A stretch of DNA of 12,493 nucleotides from Sulfurimonas sp. (GCA_024762745.1 JANTGV010000012.1:1-12493); one strand, 5' to 3'. Shown: positions 1 through 7,223, numbered from the stretch's first letter. Numbers and translations: made by a program. Notes: generated by a model not told the origin, from the letters alone.

Positions 1-847
1 CTAAAAGTATCCCTGCTTCACTTAAACCTAAACCTGACCAGTACGGTTTCATAGGTGCATTTACAAGCAGTAGTAAAATCAATGCACCTAAAATATATAA
101 AACTTTTTTTTGCTTTTTATCCAAAATATGTTTCTTTTTTTCTCTATGTATCGGAGAGTTTTCCACCCCTACACTTAGTAAGAGACTCACACTTATCATC
201 ATCACAAATGAAAGAGGTGCAACCATCCATATCCACTGAAAAAAAGGTATAGCTTCCATACCTTTGTCATTCATAATTCCAAGTAAAATCAAGTTTGGTG
301 GTGTTCCAATAGGAGTAAGGATTCCTCCAACACTTGCACCATAAGCAATAGCAAGAGCAAACCTCATCTTCAATTTTGTATTCTGAGTAATAAACAAAGC
401 TATAGAGATAAGAAGAAGCGTGGTCGTGGTATTAGAGAGGATCGAACTTAAAAGCCCTGATGTAAGTGCTAAAGAGAAAATCATCCCTCTAGGAGTATTT
501 GGAAAAAGTCCCAATATCTTATCTGCTATGAAAGTATGAAGGTTTGTCTTTTCCACCGCAATTGCCAACATAAATCCACCTAAAAACAGGTATATAATCG
601 GATGTGCATAATTAGCAGCCGTAGCTTTAGTAGTCAAGATATCAAACGCAGGAAACAGTATGATAGGTAGAAGCGAGACAACGGCTAAAGGAAGCCCTTC
701 ATTTGTCCACAGTGTCACAAGAAACGCAATGACACCCAGTAGTACTGCTTGAGTTGAACTAAAAATAGTACAAGAGAGTGCAAATACTCCAAGGGCTATT
801 AAAAGTCCTAAACCTATTTTTTTAAACTGCTCTATATGTTCTGCCAT
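1..847 (-). CDS. DASS/SLC13-family anion:sodium symporter, C-terminal part cut off by the window edge
   Basis: This is an inner-membrane carrier of the divalent anion:Na+ symporter family, whose members import dicarboxylates, sulfate or phosphate with Na+. I translated the minus strand from the ATG at 847-845 and read 282 codons without a stop before base 1, so roughly the first 60% of a usual protein of about 450 residues is present. Hydrophobic helices fill most of it. Two family signatures are visible: SNTTTT at residues 138-143, matching the Na+/substrate-binding SNT hairpin of the first repeat, and GGILTPIGTPPN at 174-185. A lysine/arginine-rich cytoplasmic loop lies near 230-248. The start is 8 bases after the gpsA stop, with an AAGGGA ribosome site overlapping that stop, so it is co-transcribed with gpsA. 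The second SNT repeat lies outside the window, and the substrate cannot be told from the sequence. Confidence 0.88.
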   Translation of the reverse strand, partial: MAEHIEQFKKIGLGLLIALGVFALSCTIFSSTQAVLLGVIAFLVTLWTNEGLPLAVVSLLPIILFPAFDILTTKATAANYAHPIIYLFLGGFMLAIAVEKTNLHTFIADKILGLFPNTPRGMIFSLALTSGLLSSILSNTTTTLLLISIALFITQNTKLKMRFALAIAYGASVGGILTPIGTPPNLILLGIMNDKGMEAIPFFQWIWMVAPLSFVMMISVSLLLSVGVENSPIHREKKKHILDKKQKKVLYILGALILLLLVNAPMKPYWSGLGLSEAGILL

Positions 848-855
848 TCTTTCCC

Positions 856-1743
856 TTAACTAGAGAGTAAATCTTTTAAAGATATATGTGGGTCTTTACC
901 CTCTAGAAGCTCATAAACTTCATGTGCAATTGGTAAATAGAGATCTTTTTGTGCAGCAATCTCATGAAGTGCATAGGTTGTACCAATCCCCTCGGCAACC
1001 TCACCTAAATCATCAAGTATCTCCTCTTGCGTTTTTCCTTTGGCAAGACCGAGACCGACTCTAAAATTTCGACTCATTGTCGATGATGCTGTTAAAAAGA
1101 GGTCTCCTGCACCACTAAGGCCCACAAAACTCTCCTCTTTTGCTCCATACACCTTTCCAAATCTCAGCATTTCGACAAGCCCACGTGAGATTAAGGCTGC
1201 AGCTGCATTTTTACCTAAAGAGAGTCCTTCGCATATTCCTGCAGCGATAGCGATAACATTTTTATAAGCACCTGCAACTTCAGCACCTGCAATATCTGTA
1301 GAGGTATATGTCTTTATATAACTCGGAAAAAAAGAGGCGAATTTTTTACTCACCTCTTCATTTACTGCGTTTACAACAAGTGCAGTAGGCAGAGACTGTA
1401 CTACCTCTGCAGCAAATGATGGGCCAGAGAGAAAGGATATATTTTCATCTGGAACATACTCTGAATATATCTCGTTTAAAAACTTACCACTCTTAGCTTC
1501 TATACCTTTTGCAGCTACTAAAACCTTCTGATTTTTAAATACAAAATTCTCTTTTAACCATGATGAAACCTGCTGGGCAGGAATAGCAATCACTAGATAC
1601 TCTAGCTCTAAAATCTCTTCTAAAGATACAAAATTTTCTAAATCTCTTGGTGTTCTTGAGGTGATAACAACATCATTCTTTTCACTTAATGCAAAGGCTA
1701 AAGCCGAACCCCACTTTCCAGCTCCTATTACTCCGATTCTCAT
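856..1743 (-). CDS. gpsA: NAD(P)+-dependent glycerol-3-phosphate dehydrogenase
   Basis: Cytoplasmic enzyme that reduces dihydroxyacetone phosphate to sn-glycerol 3-phosphate, the backbone for phospholipids. The 295 residues are somewhat short for the family (about 330 in enterics), in line with my memory of Campylobacterota forms. The N-terminal Rossmann fold opens with IGVIGAGKWG (residues 3-12). Further family motifs are AAKGIE (77-82), SGPSFA (106-111), the catalytic lysine K161 in GAYKNVIAIAAG, GLSGAGDLFLT (208-218) and SRNFRVG (224-230). The ATG overlaps the TGA of the upstream RCK gene by 4 bases (ATGA) and is preceded by an AGGTGG ribosome site inside that gene, which supports this start and implies translational coupling. 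The anion transporter follows 8 bases downstream. From memory, gatB and gpsA are neighbours in C. jejuni too, which suggests an old linkage. Confidence 0.96.
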   Translation of the reverse strand: MRIGVIGAGKWGSALAFALSEKNDVVITSRTPRDLENFVSLEEILELEYLVIAIPAQQVSSWLKENFVFKNQKVLVAAKGIEAKSGKFLNEIYSEYVPDENISFLSGPSFAAEVVQSLPTALVVNAVNEEVSKKFASFFPSYIKTYTSTDIAGAEVAGAYKNVIAIAAGICEGLSLGKNAAAALISRGLVEMLRFGKVYGAKEESFVGLSGAGDLFLTASSTMSRNFRVGLGLAKGKTQEEILDDLGEVAEGIGTTYALHEIAAQKDLYLPIAHEVYELLEGKDPHISLKDLLSS

Positions 1744-2435
1744 GAATCACCACCTATTAATTTTTCAAAATTCTCTATATCAGTCTCATATCCCACTACA
1801 ACAAATATATCACCCTTTATTATAGTGTGATGTTTTGCTTTAGAAGAGAAAATAAACTCACTGCTCCCATCTTGATGGATAACTGATAAAACGATAATAC
1901 CGTGATCCCTGCTCCACTCTATATCTGAGGGATAACTATTTTTAAAGCAATTACTCTCTTTTATCTCTATTTGAGCTACTTTCAGATCACCCTGCTCATA
2001 TAAAATACTGTGAAGTACCTCTGTGACTATCGGCTTATCAAGCATCTCAGCTATCATAGAAGCAGTAGTCTGAACAAGAGGTATAACCTTATTTGCTCCT
2101 GCCATACTCAGTTTGTTTGCACTCTCTTTATTTTTTGAAAGAGCGATAATAGTCAAATCTTTAAACGCAGCTCTAAGTGAGATAGTTAAAAATATATTCT
2201 CAGCATCATCTTCTAAAACACAAAACGCAACCGAACTACTTATGTCGTTTTTATCTGAGAGCTCTGTCCACTTGTCACTTAAATCAAATCTCTCTATATT
2301 GAACTCTTCTAAATCAGCTCTTTTTTCTGTAGAATCAAATTTAAAAATAGATATCTCTTTATATTTATGTGAAACATTTTTTGCTATTTGAGCTGCATAA
2401 TCGTTGTATCCAAATATTAAAGCACTCGTCTTCAT
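1740..2435 (-). CDS. Soluble RCK (TrkA-N/TrkA-C) regulatory protein, probable partner of the adjacent K+ channel
   Basis: A 231-residue cytoplasmic protein without membrane helices, made of an RCK/TrkA-N Rossmann domain (about residues 1-130) and a TrkA-C-like domain (about 145-228, ending in KGDIFVVVGYETD). Such domains bind nucleotides or ions and gate K+ channels or Trk/Ktr transporters. The first glycine loop is degenerate (IFGYNDYAAQIA), so classical NAD binding is uncertain. The stretch NKLSMAGANKVIPL...IAEMLDKPIVTEVLHS (107-143) lines up with NKLTFAGVNEILY...IAKEFVGKPVAFEVIHA (395-431) of the upstream channel, so the two cytoplasmic regions are clearly related. Its ATG overlaps the channel's TGA by 4 bases. 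I infer that it joins the channel's RCK domain in a gating ring. A TrkA-type subunit for a transporter elsewhere in the genome is the alternative. Confidence 0.85.
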   Translation of the reverse strand: MKTSALIFGYNDYAAQIAKNVSHKYKEISIFKFDSTEKRADLEEFNIERFDLSDKWTELSDKNDISSSVAFCVLEDDAENIFLTISLRAAFKDLTIIALSKNKESANKLSMAGANKVIPLVQTTASMIAEMLDKPIVTEVLHSILYEQGDLKVAQIEIKESNCFKNSYPSDIEWSRDHGIIVLSVIHQDGSSEFIFSSKAKHHTIIKGDIFVVVGYETDIENFEKLIGGDS

Positions 2436-3988
2436 TTTACACTCTTTGTATGTAAATATTTTTCAAACTCTCTTATAAAGGTACTATTACCTATCATCAC
2501 CAAGTAGTCACCCTGCTCTAGGACTGTAGAATCGATTGGGTTAAAGAGAAATCTTTTATTCGATTTTTTATATACTCCAAGTAGCACAAGTCTATATTTA
2601 GAACTCTCAAGCTGTTCTACAAGAGTAAAGTTTGCCAGCATTCTCTCTGTTACAACTATCTCTTCTATATCAACATTTGTATACTCTGAGCGAAGTGCAT
2701 GGATTACCTCAAACGCAACTGGCTTACCAACAAACTCTTTTGCAATAAGTCCCACCAGTTCTTTAGAGTAGAGTATCTCATTAACTCCTGCAAAGGTAAG
2801 TTTATTTCTATTCATCTCATTCATTAAAAGTGATAAGATGAAGATATCTTTATTAAAAGAGCGTACTGTCAATGCTGTATATACATTTTCAACATCACTC
2901 TCTCTAAGACACAAGATAGCCTTAACTTGCGTTTTTATATCAATTCTAAGTTTCTTATAACTATCTACACTACCAGGGTCATAATTAAAAGCTGTAAATC
3001 CATCTTTTGACGCCTGCTTCACTCTCTCTATATCTTCATCTAAAACTATAAGATTGTTTCTCTTAGAGAGCTGTATAGCAGCTTCTTTTGCTATATTTTC
3101 GTATCCACAAATAAGATAAAACTCTTTGATTTTTTTCAAGTCATCTATACTTTTCGTTTCTCTAATCTCATCAAGCTTCTCTGTAAACGCAGAGACAACT
3201 AGGGATGTAGTAAAAGCCAACACCGCTATACCTGCAATAATAACAAATATGGCAACAAGGCGTCCAGCATCAGTCGCTGGGGTTATATCTCCATAACCAA
3301 CTGTAGATATTGTTACAATAGACCAGTAGAATGCCTCATAGAGTGTATCAATCGGGGAATCCTGATTATTTGCTTCCATCACATAAATAAGAACCGAAGA
3401 GACAAATATAACTATAGATGAGAACATTAAAAGAGTCAAGAACTCAAACTTTTTAGTCGCTAAGACTGACGTGAATGTCTGAAAACTCCTTGCATACCTG
3501 AAGAGCTTAAATACACGGAAAAGAATAAATATGCGTAAAAGTCTAAACTGATGGAAGAAAGGTACAATCGCTAAAAGGTCGATTATTGCTCTGACTGAAG
3601 TTATATATCGGAACTTGACTCTATTAATCTCCATAAAAGCACTGAAAAGATTAAACTTATTTCCAAGCATTGTATCATGCTCGTTCTGTTTAATAATAAT
3701 CTCACTTGCACTACTACTAACCCATAAACGCAGTATATACTCGATCAAAAATATTATAGAAATAATATAGTTGTTAAAATATAAAAAGAAATCATTTACG
3801 TGGGATTTAACCTCTCTAATCAAAACAATAACACTAATCATAATAAGCGTAATCATCAACATATCGAAGTACTTCTTGTACTTGTAATTATCATTTTCTA
3901 GAAGGTTGTAAAAAAAGCGTTTATTTGCTTGATATTTTTTAGACGTATTTAAAAAATATGCTGCATCTAAAATCAAGCCTTTCATCAT
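2432..3988 (-). CDS. Voltage-gated-type K+ channel with six transmembrane helices and a C-terminal RCK domain
   Basis: Inner-membrane potassium channel of 518 residues. Likely helices are S1 at 42-58, S2 at 72-90, S3 near 134-146, S4 at 148-167, S5 at 182-204 and S6 at 243-269. S4 has regularly spaced basic residues (R149, R152, R158, K161, R164, R167), as in voltage sensors. The pore loop carries the K+ selectivity filter TVGYGD at 229-234. The cytoplasmic part has a TrkA-N/RCK domain (about 289-410, opening YLICGYENIAKEAA) and a TrkA-C domain (about 435-510, ending QGDYLVMIGN). Two in-frame ATGs stand at 3988 and 3985. Neither has a strong ribosome site, and the gene lies 5 bases after the gatB stop, so it probably relies on coupling. 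It is probably used for K+ homeostasis or membrane potential. H. pylori has a related but shorter channel (HpKchA), from memory. Whether the voltage sensor works is not known. Confidence 0.93.
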   Translation of the reverse strand: MMKGLILDAAYFLNTSKKYQANKRFFYNLLENDNYKYKKYFDMLMITLIMISVIVLIREVKSHVNDFFLYFNNYIISIIFLIEYILRLWVSSSASEIIIKQNEHDTMLGNKFNLFSAFMEINRVKFRYITSVRAIIDLLAIVPFFHQFRLLRIFILFRVFKLFRYARSFQTFTSVLATKKFEFLTLLMFSSIVIFVSSVLIYVMEANNQDSPIDTLYEAFYWSIVTISTVGYGDITPATDAGRLVAIFVIIAGIAVLAFTTSLVVSAFTEKLDEIRETKSIDDLKKIKEFYLICGYENIAKEAAIQLSKRNNLIVLDEDIERVKQASKDGFTAFNYDPGSVDSYKKLRIDIKTQVKAILCLRESDVENVYTALTVRSFNKDIFILSLLMNEMNRNKLTFAGVNEILYSKELVGLIAKEFVGKPVAFEVIHALRSEYTNVDIEEIVVTERMLANFTLVEQLESSKYRLVLLGVYKKSNKRFLFNPIDSTVLEQGDYLVMIGNSTFIREFEKYLHTKSVK

Positions 3989-3993
3989 ATTGT

Positions 3994-5418
3994 TTAACTC
4001 AGTTTTACTTTTAAAATTTCATTTACAGCCTGTGGATTTGCACTTCCTTTACTAGCTTTCATAACTTGTCCCACAAAGAAACCGAAGAGTTTATCTTTTC
4101 CACCTTTAAACTGTTCCACCTTCTCTGGATTTGCATTTATAATTTCATCACACATTGCTTCTATCGCACCTGTATCTGTAACCTGCTTAAGACCAAGTGC
4201 ATCAATAACACCATCAACATCCAAGTTCTCTTCCATAAGTCTGTCAAGAACCTCTTTAGCAGCTTTTCCACTAATCGTCTGGTCCTCTATACGTTTAACC
4301 AAGTGACCAAGTTTTTGTGCATCTACAGGAGAGTTAGTTATATTTAGGTCTCCTTTAAGACGCGCCTGAAGCTCAACTGTAAGCCATGTAGCTGCGTTTT
4401 TAGCACTAATACCCTGTTCCATCATCTCTTCAAAAAAGTGAGCCATCTCTACAGATGAAGTTATTACACCTGCATTGTACTCACTCATTCCATAATCTTT
4501 TACAAATCTATCACGTTTTGCATCTGGAAGCTCCGGTATTTTCGAGTATAACTCCATCATCTCATCAGTAACTACAGCCTTAAGGAGGTCAGGCTCTGGA
4601 AAATAACGATAATCTGCTGCTTCTTCTTTACCACGCATTGAGCGAGTTTCATTTTTATCTTGATCATAGAGACGTGTCTCTTGAAAGATTTCATCATCAT
4701 AAACACCATCTTCCCAAGCTTCACTTTGACGCTGTACTTCAACCTCTATAGCTTTTTGAATAAACTTAAACGAATTTATATTTTTCACCTCAACCCGAGT
4801 ATAAAGCTTTTCATCACCCTTTGGGCGAATCGAGACATTTACATCAACTCTAAATGATCCCTCTTGCATATTTGCATCACCAATATCTAAATAACGAATA
4901 ATTGAATGAAGTTTTTTAAGGTAAAGTATTGCTTCTTCAGCACTTCTCATATCTGGTTCTGAAACTATCTCTAGAAGTGGAGTTCCTGCACGATTTAAAT
5001 CAACTTTAGAGATATCCCCATCATGAATATTTTTCCCTGCATCAGCTTCAATATGTGCACGATTAATTCTAATCTCTTTATGAGTTCCATCTTCAAAGTC
5101 TATCTGTAATTTACCATGCTCTACCACTGGAGTATAGAGCTGAGTAATTTGGTATGCTGATGGGGAGTCTGGATAAAAATAAGACTTTCTGTCAAAAAAT
5201 GATGTTCTGTTTATAGTAGCATCTATCGCTGTCCCCAGCATTATAGACTTATGCAAAACCTCTTTATTTAATACCGGAAGTGCTCCCGGAAGTGCTAGAC
5301 AAGTTGGACAAGTATTTGTATTTTGCTGATGATTAAAACTCGTTGGACACGAGCAGAAAAGTTTACTTTTTGTATTTAGTTGTACATGAACTTCAAGACC
5401 GATAACTACTTCAAACAT
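3994..5418 (-). CDS. gatB: Aspartyl/glutamyl-tRNA(Asn/Gln) amidotransferase subunit B
   Basis: Subunit B of the GatCAB complex, which turns misacylated Glu-tRNA(Gln) and/or Asp-tRNA(Asn) into Gln-tRNA(Gln) and Asn-tRNA(Asn) in the cytoplasm. GatB phosphorylates the misacylated amino acid and binds the tRNA. The 474 residues match the family length. It opens [18 protein letters not shown] and has the zinc-site cysteines C22, C24, C37 and C40 (CPTC), followed by the [15 protein letters not shown] signature. The C-terminal YqeY-like tail ends with [13 protein letters not shown]...[11 protein letters not shown]. The ATG at 5418 has a good AAGGAA ribosome site 6 bases upstream. It is the first gene of the long minus-strand unit. 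gatA and gatC are not in this window. Confidence 0.97.
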   Translation of the reverse strand: MFEVVIGLEVHVQLNTKSKLFCSCPTSFNHQQNTNTCPTCLALPGALPVLNKEVLHKSIMLGTAIDATINRTSFFDRKSYFYPDSPSAYQITQLYTPVVEHGKLQIDFEDGTHKEIRINRAHIEADAGKNIHDGDISKVDLNRAGTPLLEIVSEPDMRSAEEAILYLKKLHSIIRYLDIGDANMQEGSFRVDVNVSIRPKGDEKLYTRVEVKNINSFKFIQKAIEVEVQRQSEAWEDGVYDDEIFQETRLYDQDKNETRSMRGKEEAADYRYFPEPDLLKAVVTDEMMELYSKIPELPDAKRDRFVKDYGMSEYNAGVITSSVEMAHFFEEMMEQGISAKNAATWLTVELQARLKGDLNITNSPVDAQKLGHLVKRIEDQTISGKAAKEVLDRLMEENLDVDGVIDALGLKQVTDTGAIEAMCDEIINANPEKVEQFKGGKDKLFGFFVGQVMKASKGSANPQAVNEILKVKLS

Positions 5419-5434
5419 GAATTTCCTTAGACCT

Positions 5435-5458
5435 ATAATAATTTGATTTTCTATTCTA
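5435..5458 (-). promoter_or_regulatory. Possible promoter for the gatB operon
   Basis: The 114-base gap between the small membrane protein gene and gatB holds -10-like hexamers on the minus strand: TAGAAT at 5458-5453 and TATTAT at 5440-5435. The first would give a leader of about 28 bases that leaves the AAGGAA ribosome site exposed. The second would leave only about 10 bases. No clear -35 is seen, which is normal for Campylobacterota sigma-70 promoters. The gap also contains a weak 5-base-pair hairpin (AAACT/AGTTT) without a T-run, so co-transcription from atpB cannot be excluded. Confidence 0.25.
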
Positions 5459-5532
5459 TCAAATTAAAGCTTTTAACTCTCCTAAAACTCTTTAAGTTTC
5501 AAGAATATATACCTTAAGCTAAGTTCTATTCT

Positions 5533-5802
5533 TTACTCTTGCGCTCTGTGTTTGGAGTAAATTTTTTCTAAAATTTCAGTCTGTTTTTTACTCTCTACTA
5601 GTCTCTGTCTGTTTATGGAGAAAGCATCTAGAGCTAAAATAGTGATTAATGAAAGTAGGATGTAGAGGATTGTTAAAAAAAGAGCTAGACCTAAGCCCAG
5701 AACCATAAAAACCTTAAAAGTTATAAGAGCACCAAAAAGGACTATTGCCCAAGATGCTCCAAGCAAAAAGCTTATAATCCTTTCGAATATATCTTTTTGC
5801 AC
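5533..5802 (-). CDS. Small two-helix membrane protein of unknown function, downstream of atpB
   Basis: An 89-residue protein with two hydrophobic segments (about residues 10-28 and 31-58) and a charged, probably helical C-terminal tail (RQRLVESKKQTEILEKIY). The start is GTG at 5802-5800; the next in-frame Met is residue 33, inside the second helix. There is no convincing ribosome site, so translation probably depends on re-initiation after atpB, whose TAG ends 12 bases upstream. GTG and the atpB stop are in the same frame, with only four sense codons between. I do not recognise a named family. From memory, C. jejuni also has a small predicted membrane protein next to atpB, which would make this a conserved neighbour. 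A role in ATP synthase assembly or membrane biology is a guess from position only. Confidence 0.75.
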   Translation of the reverse strand: MQKDIFERIISFLLGASWAIVLFGALITFKVFMVLGLGLALFLTILYILLSLITILALDAFSINRQRLVESKKQTEILEKIYSKHRAQE

Positions 5803-5814
5803 TGGTTTAACAAC

Positions 5815-6489
5815 CTAGTGGTCGTCTACAGCTACTGCTGAACCAATATAAACTGTTGTAAGCATCATAAAGATAAACGCTTGTAAAAATGCCATAAAAG
5901 TAAGAAGTGCAAATGGTATCATCGGTAGCAACCAAGGTGCAAGCATTAAGATTACCATTAGGAACATATCATCACCTTTTACATTTCCAAAAAGACGGAA
6001 ACTAAGTGAAATCAAACGAGAGAAGTGAGAAACAATCTCGATTGGGAACATTAACCAGTACAACCACCACACTGGGCCCATAAAGTGCTTAAAGTACTTA
6101 ATAACACCCTGCTCTTTAATACCAACATAGTTATAGTATACAAATACTACTATAGCTAGTGTCAATGGCATCTCTAAAAATGCAGTTGGAGCTTCAAACC
6201 CAGGAACAATACCAATCAAGTTAGCGATACATACGAATAGACCTATAGTAGCCACAAGAGGAAGATATTTACGAGCATTTTCCTTACCCATAACATCTGT
6301 TCCCATCTGTAGCACACCACCAACATAGGCTTCCATCAGGTTCTGCGTACCCTTTGGAACTAATTGTAAGTTCGACATAGCAACTCTCACCAATAGCATA
6401 GCAAGACCAGCTGATAACAGCATGTGAGTTATATAAATAAAAGACTTATCATGAGAAATAAGACCGAAAAACGTAAACAATTCTGGCAT
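5815..6489 (-). CDS. atpB: F1Fo ATP synthase subunit a
   Basis: The membrane subunit a of ATP synthase, which forms the two proton half-channels against the c-ring. It has 224 residues with five to six hydrophobic helices. The family hallmark SLSFRLFGN lies at 161-169, and R165 corresponds to the essential stator arginine (R210 in E. coli). Helix 3 contains CIANLIGIVPGFEAPTA, and the C-terminal helix has FLQAFIFMMLTTVYIG. The length suits the shorter Campylobacterota form. The ATG is preceded by GGGAG about 8 bases upstream. No other ATP synthase gene is nearby, which fits the group's habit of keeping atpB apart from the atpFHAGDC cluster. The small membrane protein gene follows after 12 bases. 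Ion specificity (H+ or Na+) cannot be settled from this subunit alone; H+ is usual. Confidence 0.97.
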   Translation of the reverse strand: MPELFTFFGLISHDKSFIYITHMLLSAGLAMLLVRVAMSNLQLVPKGTQNLMEAYVGGVLQMGTDVMGKENARKYLPLVATIGLFVCIANLIGIVPGFEAPTAFLEMPLTLAIVVFVYYNYVGIKEQGVIKYFKHFMGPVWWLYWLMFPIEIVSHFSRLISLSFRLFGNVKGDDMFLMVILMLAPWLLPMIPFALLTFMAFLQAFIFMMLTTVYIGSAVAVDDH

Positions 6490-6521
6490 AGAAGAGCTCC
6501 CTATCTAAAATAAATTACGTG

Positions 6522-6554
6522 ATTATAATCAAACTTGCATTAAATTATTATAAT
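6522..6554 (-). promoter_or_regulatory. Probable atpB promoter region with two TATAAT-containing palindromes
   Basis: On the minus strand a perfect TATAAT -10 lies at 6527-6522, which would give a leader of about 26 bases before atpB. A second TATAAT lies at 6552-6547. Each sits in a 10-base perfect palindrome (6521-6530 and 6546-6555), so TATAAT can also be read on the plus strand. The flanks are very AT-rich, with no clear -35, as is usual in this phylum. Confidence 0.42.
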
Positions 6555-6591
6555 ATCAGATAGTTTTTACAAAGTTTTTTAGATATTTTGA

Positions 6592-6603
6592 TATAGTTAT
6601 AGA
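6592..6603 (+). promoter_or_regulatory. Possible -10 elements for the heme protein gene
   Basis: TATAGT at 6592-6597 and TATAGA at 6598-6603 lie 26-37 bases before the ATG at 6629, downstream of two T-runs near 6564-6580. Periodic T-rich stretches replace a -35 box in promoters of this phylum. The gene has a clear AGGAG ribosome site at 6619-6623. Which hexamer is used cannot be decided by eye. Confidence 0.35.
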
Positions 6604-6628
6604 TATTGACTACTAATTAGGAGAACAT

Positions 6629-7210
6629 ATGATTTTATTAAAATCTACACTACTACTCTTCTTAACAGCCAGTGCACTTCTTGCTACACCTCAAAACAAA
6701 CAAAAAAGTCTACCGGCAGATGTTATTAAAATGGGAGAAAGAGGTTCAAAACAACTCACACAAACACTAGAAAAGCAGATGAACGTAAAACTAAAAAAGC
6801 TTGGAACAAAAAAGAGTATGAAATTTTGTGCTGATGAAGCATATAGAATCACTAAAAAGGTAAATAAGAGACTTCCAAAAGGTGTAAGAGTGAAACGTAT
6901 CAGTTCCAAATATAGAAGTCCAGCAAATGCCCCATCAAAGAATGAACTAGCAGTTTTAGAATCATTTCAAACACTCCAAAATGCGAACATTATTTTGCCA
7001 AAACAGTTGATACAACAAATAGACTCCAAAACCTACAACTATTATAAACCTATAGTTATTCATAATAAAACTTGTTTAGAGTGTCATGGGACAATAAAAG
7101 ATGTAGAATTAAGACGTGCTATAACTTCAAGGTATCCTCTTGACTCAGCAACAAACTATAAACTTGGAGATTTAATAGGAGCTTTTGTTGTCACTGTAAA
7201 ACGCAAATAG
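6629..7210 (+). CDS. Exported monoheme c-type protein of the Tll0287-like (DUF3365) family
   Basis: A 193-residue protein with an N-terminal signal peptide (hydrophobic residues 4-19, likely cleavage near LLA-TPQ), so periplasmic. One c-type heme motif, CLECH at 149-153, follows YKPIVIHNKT, the usual setting in the Tll0287-like heme family. The segment RISSKYRSPANAPSKNELAVLESF (90-113) matches the family's conserved region upstream of the heme site. The ATG has an AGGAG ribosome site 5 bases upstream. It is a lone gene, divergent from atpB and convergent with rny. Related domains occur alone or as sensory domains of signalling proteins, and the function of stand-alone forms is poorly known. 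Electron transfer or redox/gas sensing are possible roles. Cysteine C67 lies outside the heme motif. The signal peptide and motif are seen directly; the family assignment is recognition from memory. Confidence 0.85.
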   Translation: MILLKSTLLLFLTASALLATPQNKQKSLPADVIKMGERGSKQLTQTLEKQMNVKLKKLGTKKSMKFCADEAYRITKKVNKRLPKGVRVKRISSKYRSPANAPSKNELAVLESFQTLQNANIILPKQLIQQIDSKTYNYYKPIVIHNKTCLECHGTIKDVELRRAITSRYPLDSATNYKLGDLIGAFVVTVKRK

Positions 7211-7223
7211 CCTGGGGCTATTT
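7205..7223. terminator. Bidirectional hairpin between convergent heme protein gene and rny, containing both stop codons
   Basis: AAATAGCC (7205-7212) pairs perfectly with GGCTATTT (7216-7223) around a 3-base loop, giving an 8-bp stem. The TAG of the plus-strand heme gene (7208-7210) and the TAG of minus-strand rny (7220-7218) both lie in the stem arms. Only short T-runs follow on either side (ATTT on plus; ATTTGCGTTTT on minus), so efficiency is uncertain, but the position between convergent genes 7 bases apart supports a shared terminator. Confidence 0.6.

Noticed and set aside
55..252. Small plus-strand open frame near the left edge
   Set aside because: It is antisense to the anion transporter, which reads through without a stop and carries the SNT and GTPPN motifs.
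1740..2435. Soluble RCK protein as TrkA of a Trk K+ uptake system
   Set aside because: TrkA usually has two tandem RCK units (about 450 residues), whereas this has one. No trkH/ktrB is nearby, and the neighbour is a channel. Kept only as an alternative.
5463..5475. AAAGCTTT palindrome in the gap upstream of gatB as an operator
   Set aside because: An 8-base palindrome in an AT-rich gap is expected by chance, and no second copy is seen.
5495..5515. Inverted repeat near the end of the atpB-small protein unit as a terminator
   Set aside because: On the minus strand AAACT/AGTTT gives only a 5-bp AT-rich stem without a following T-run.
6691..6909. Minus-strand open frame inside the heme protein gene
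   Set aside because: It is antisense to a gene with signal peptide, good ribosome site and heme motif, and has no start signals of its own.
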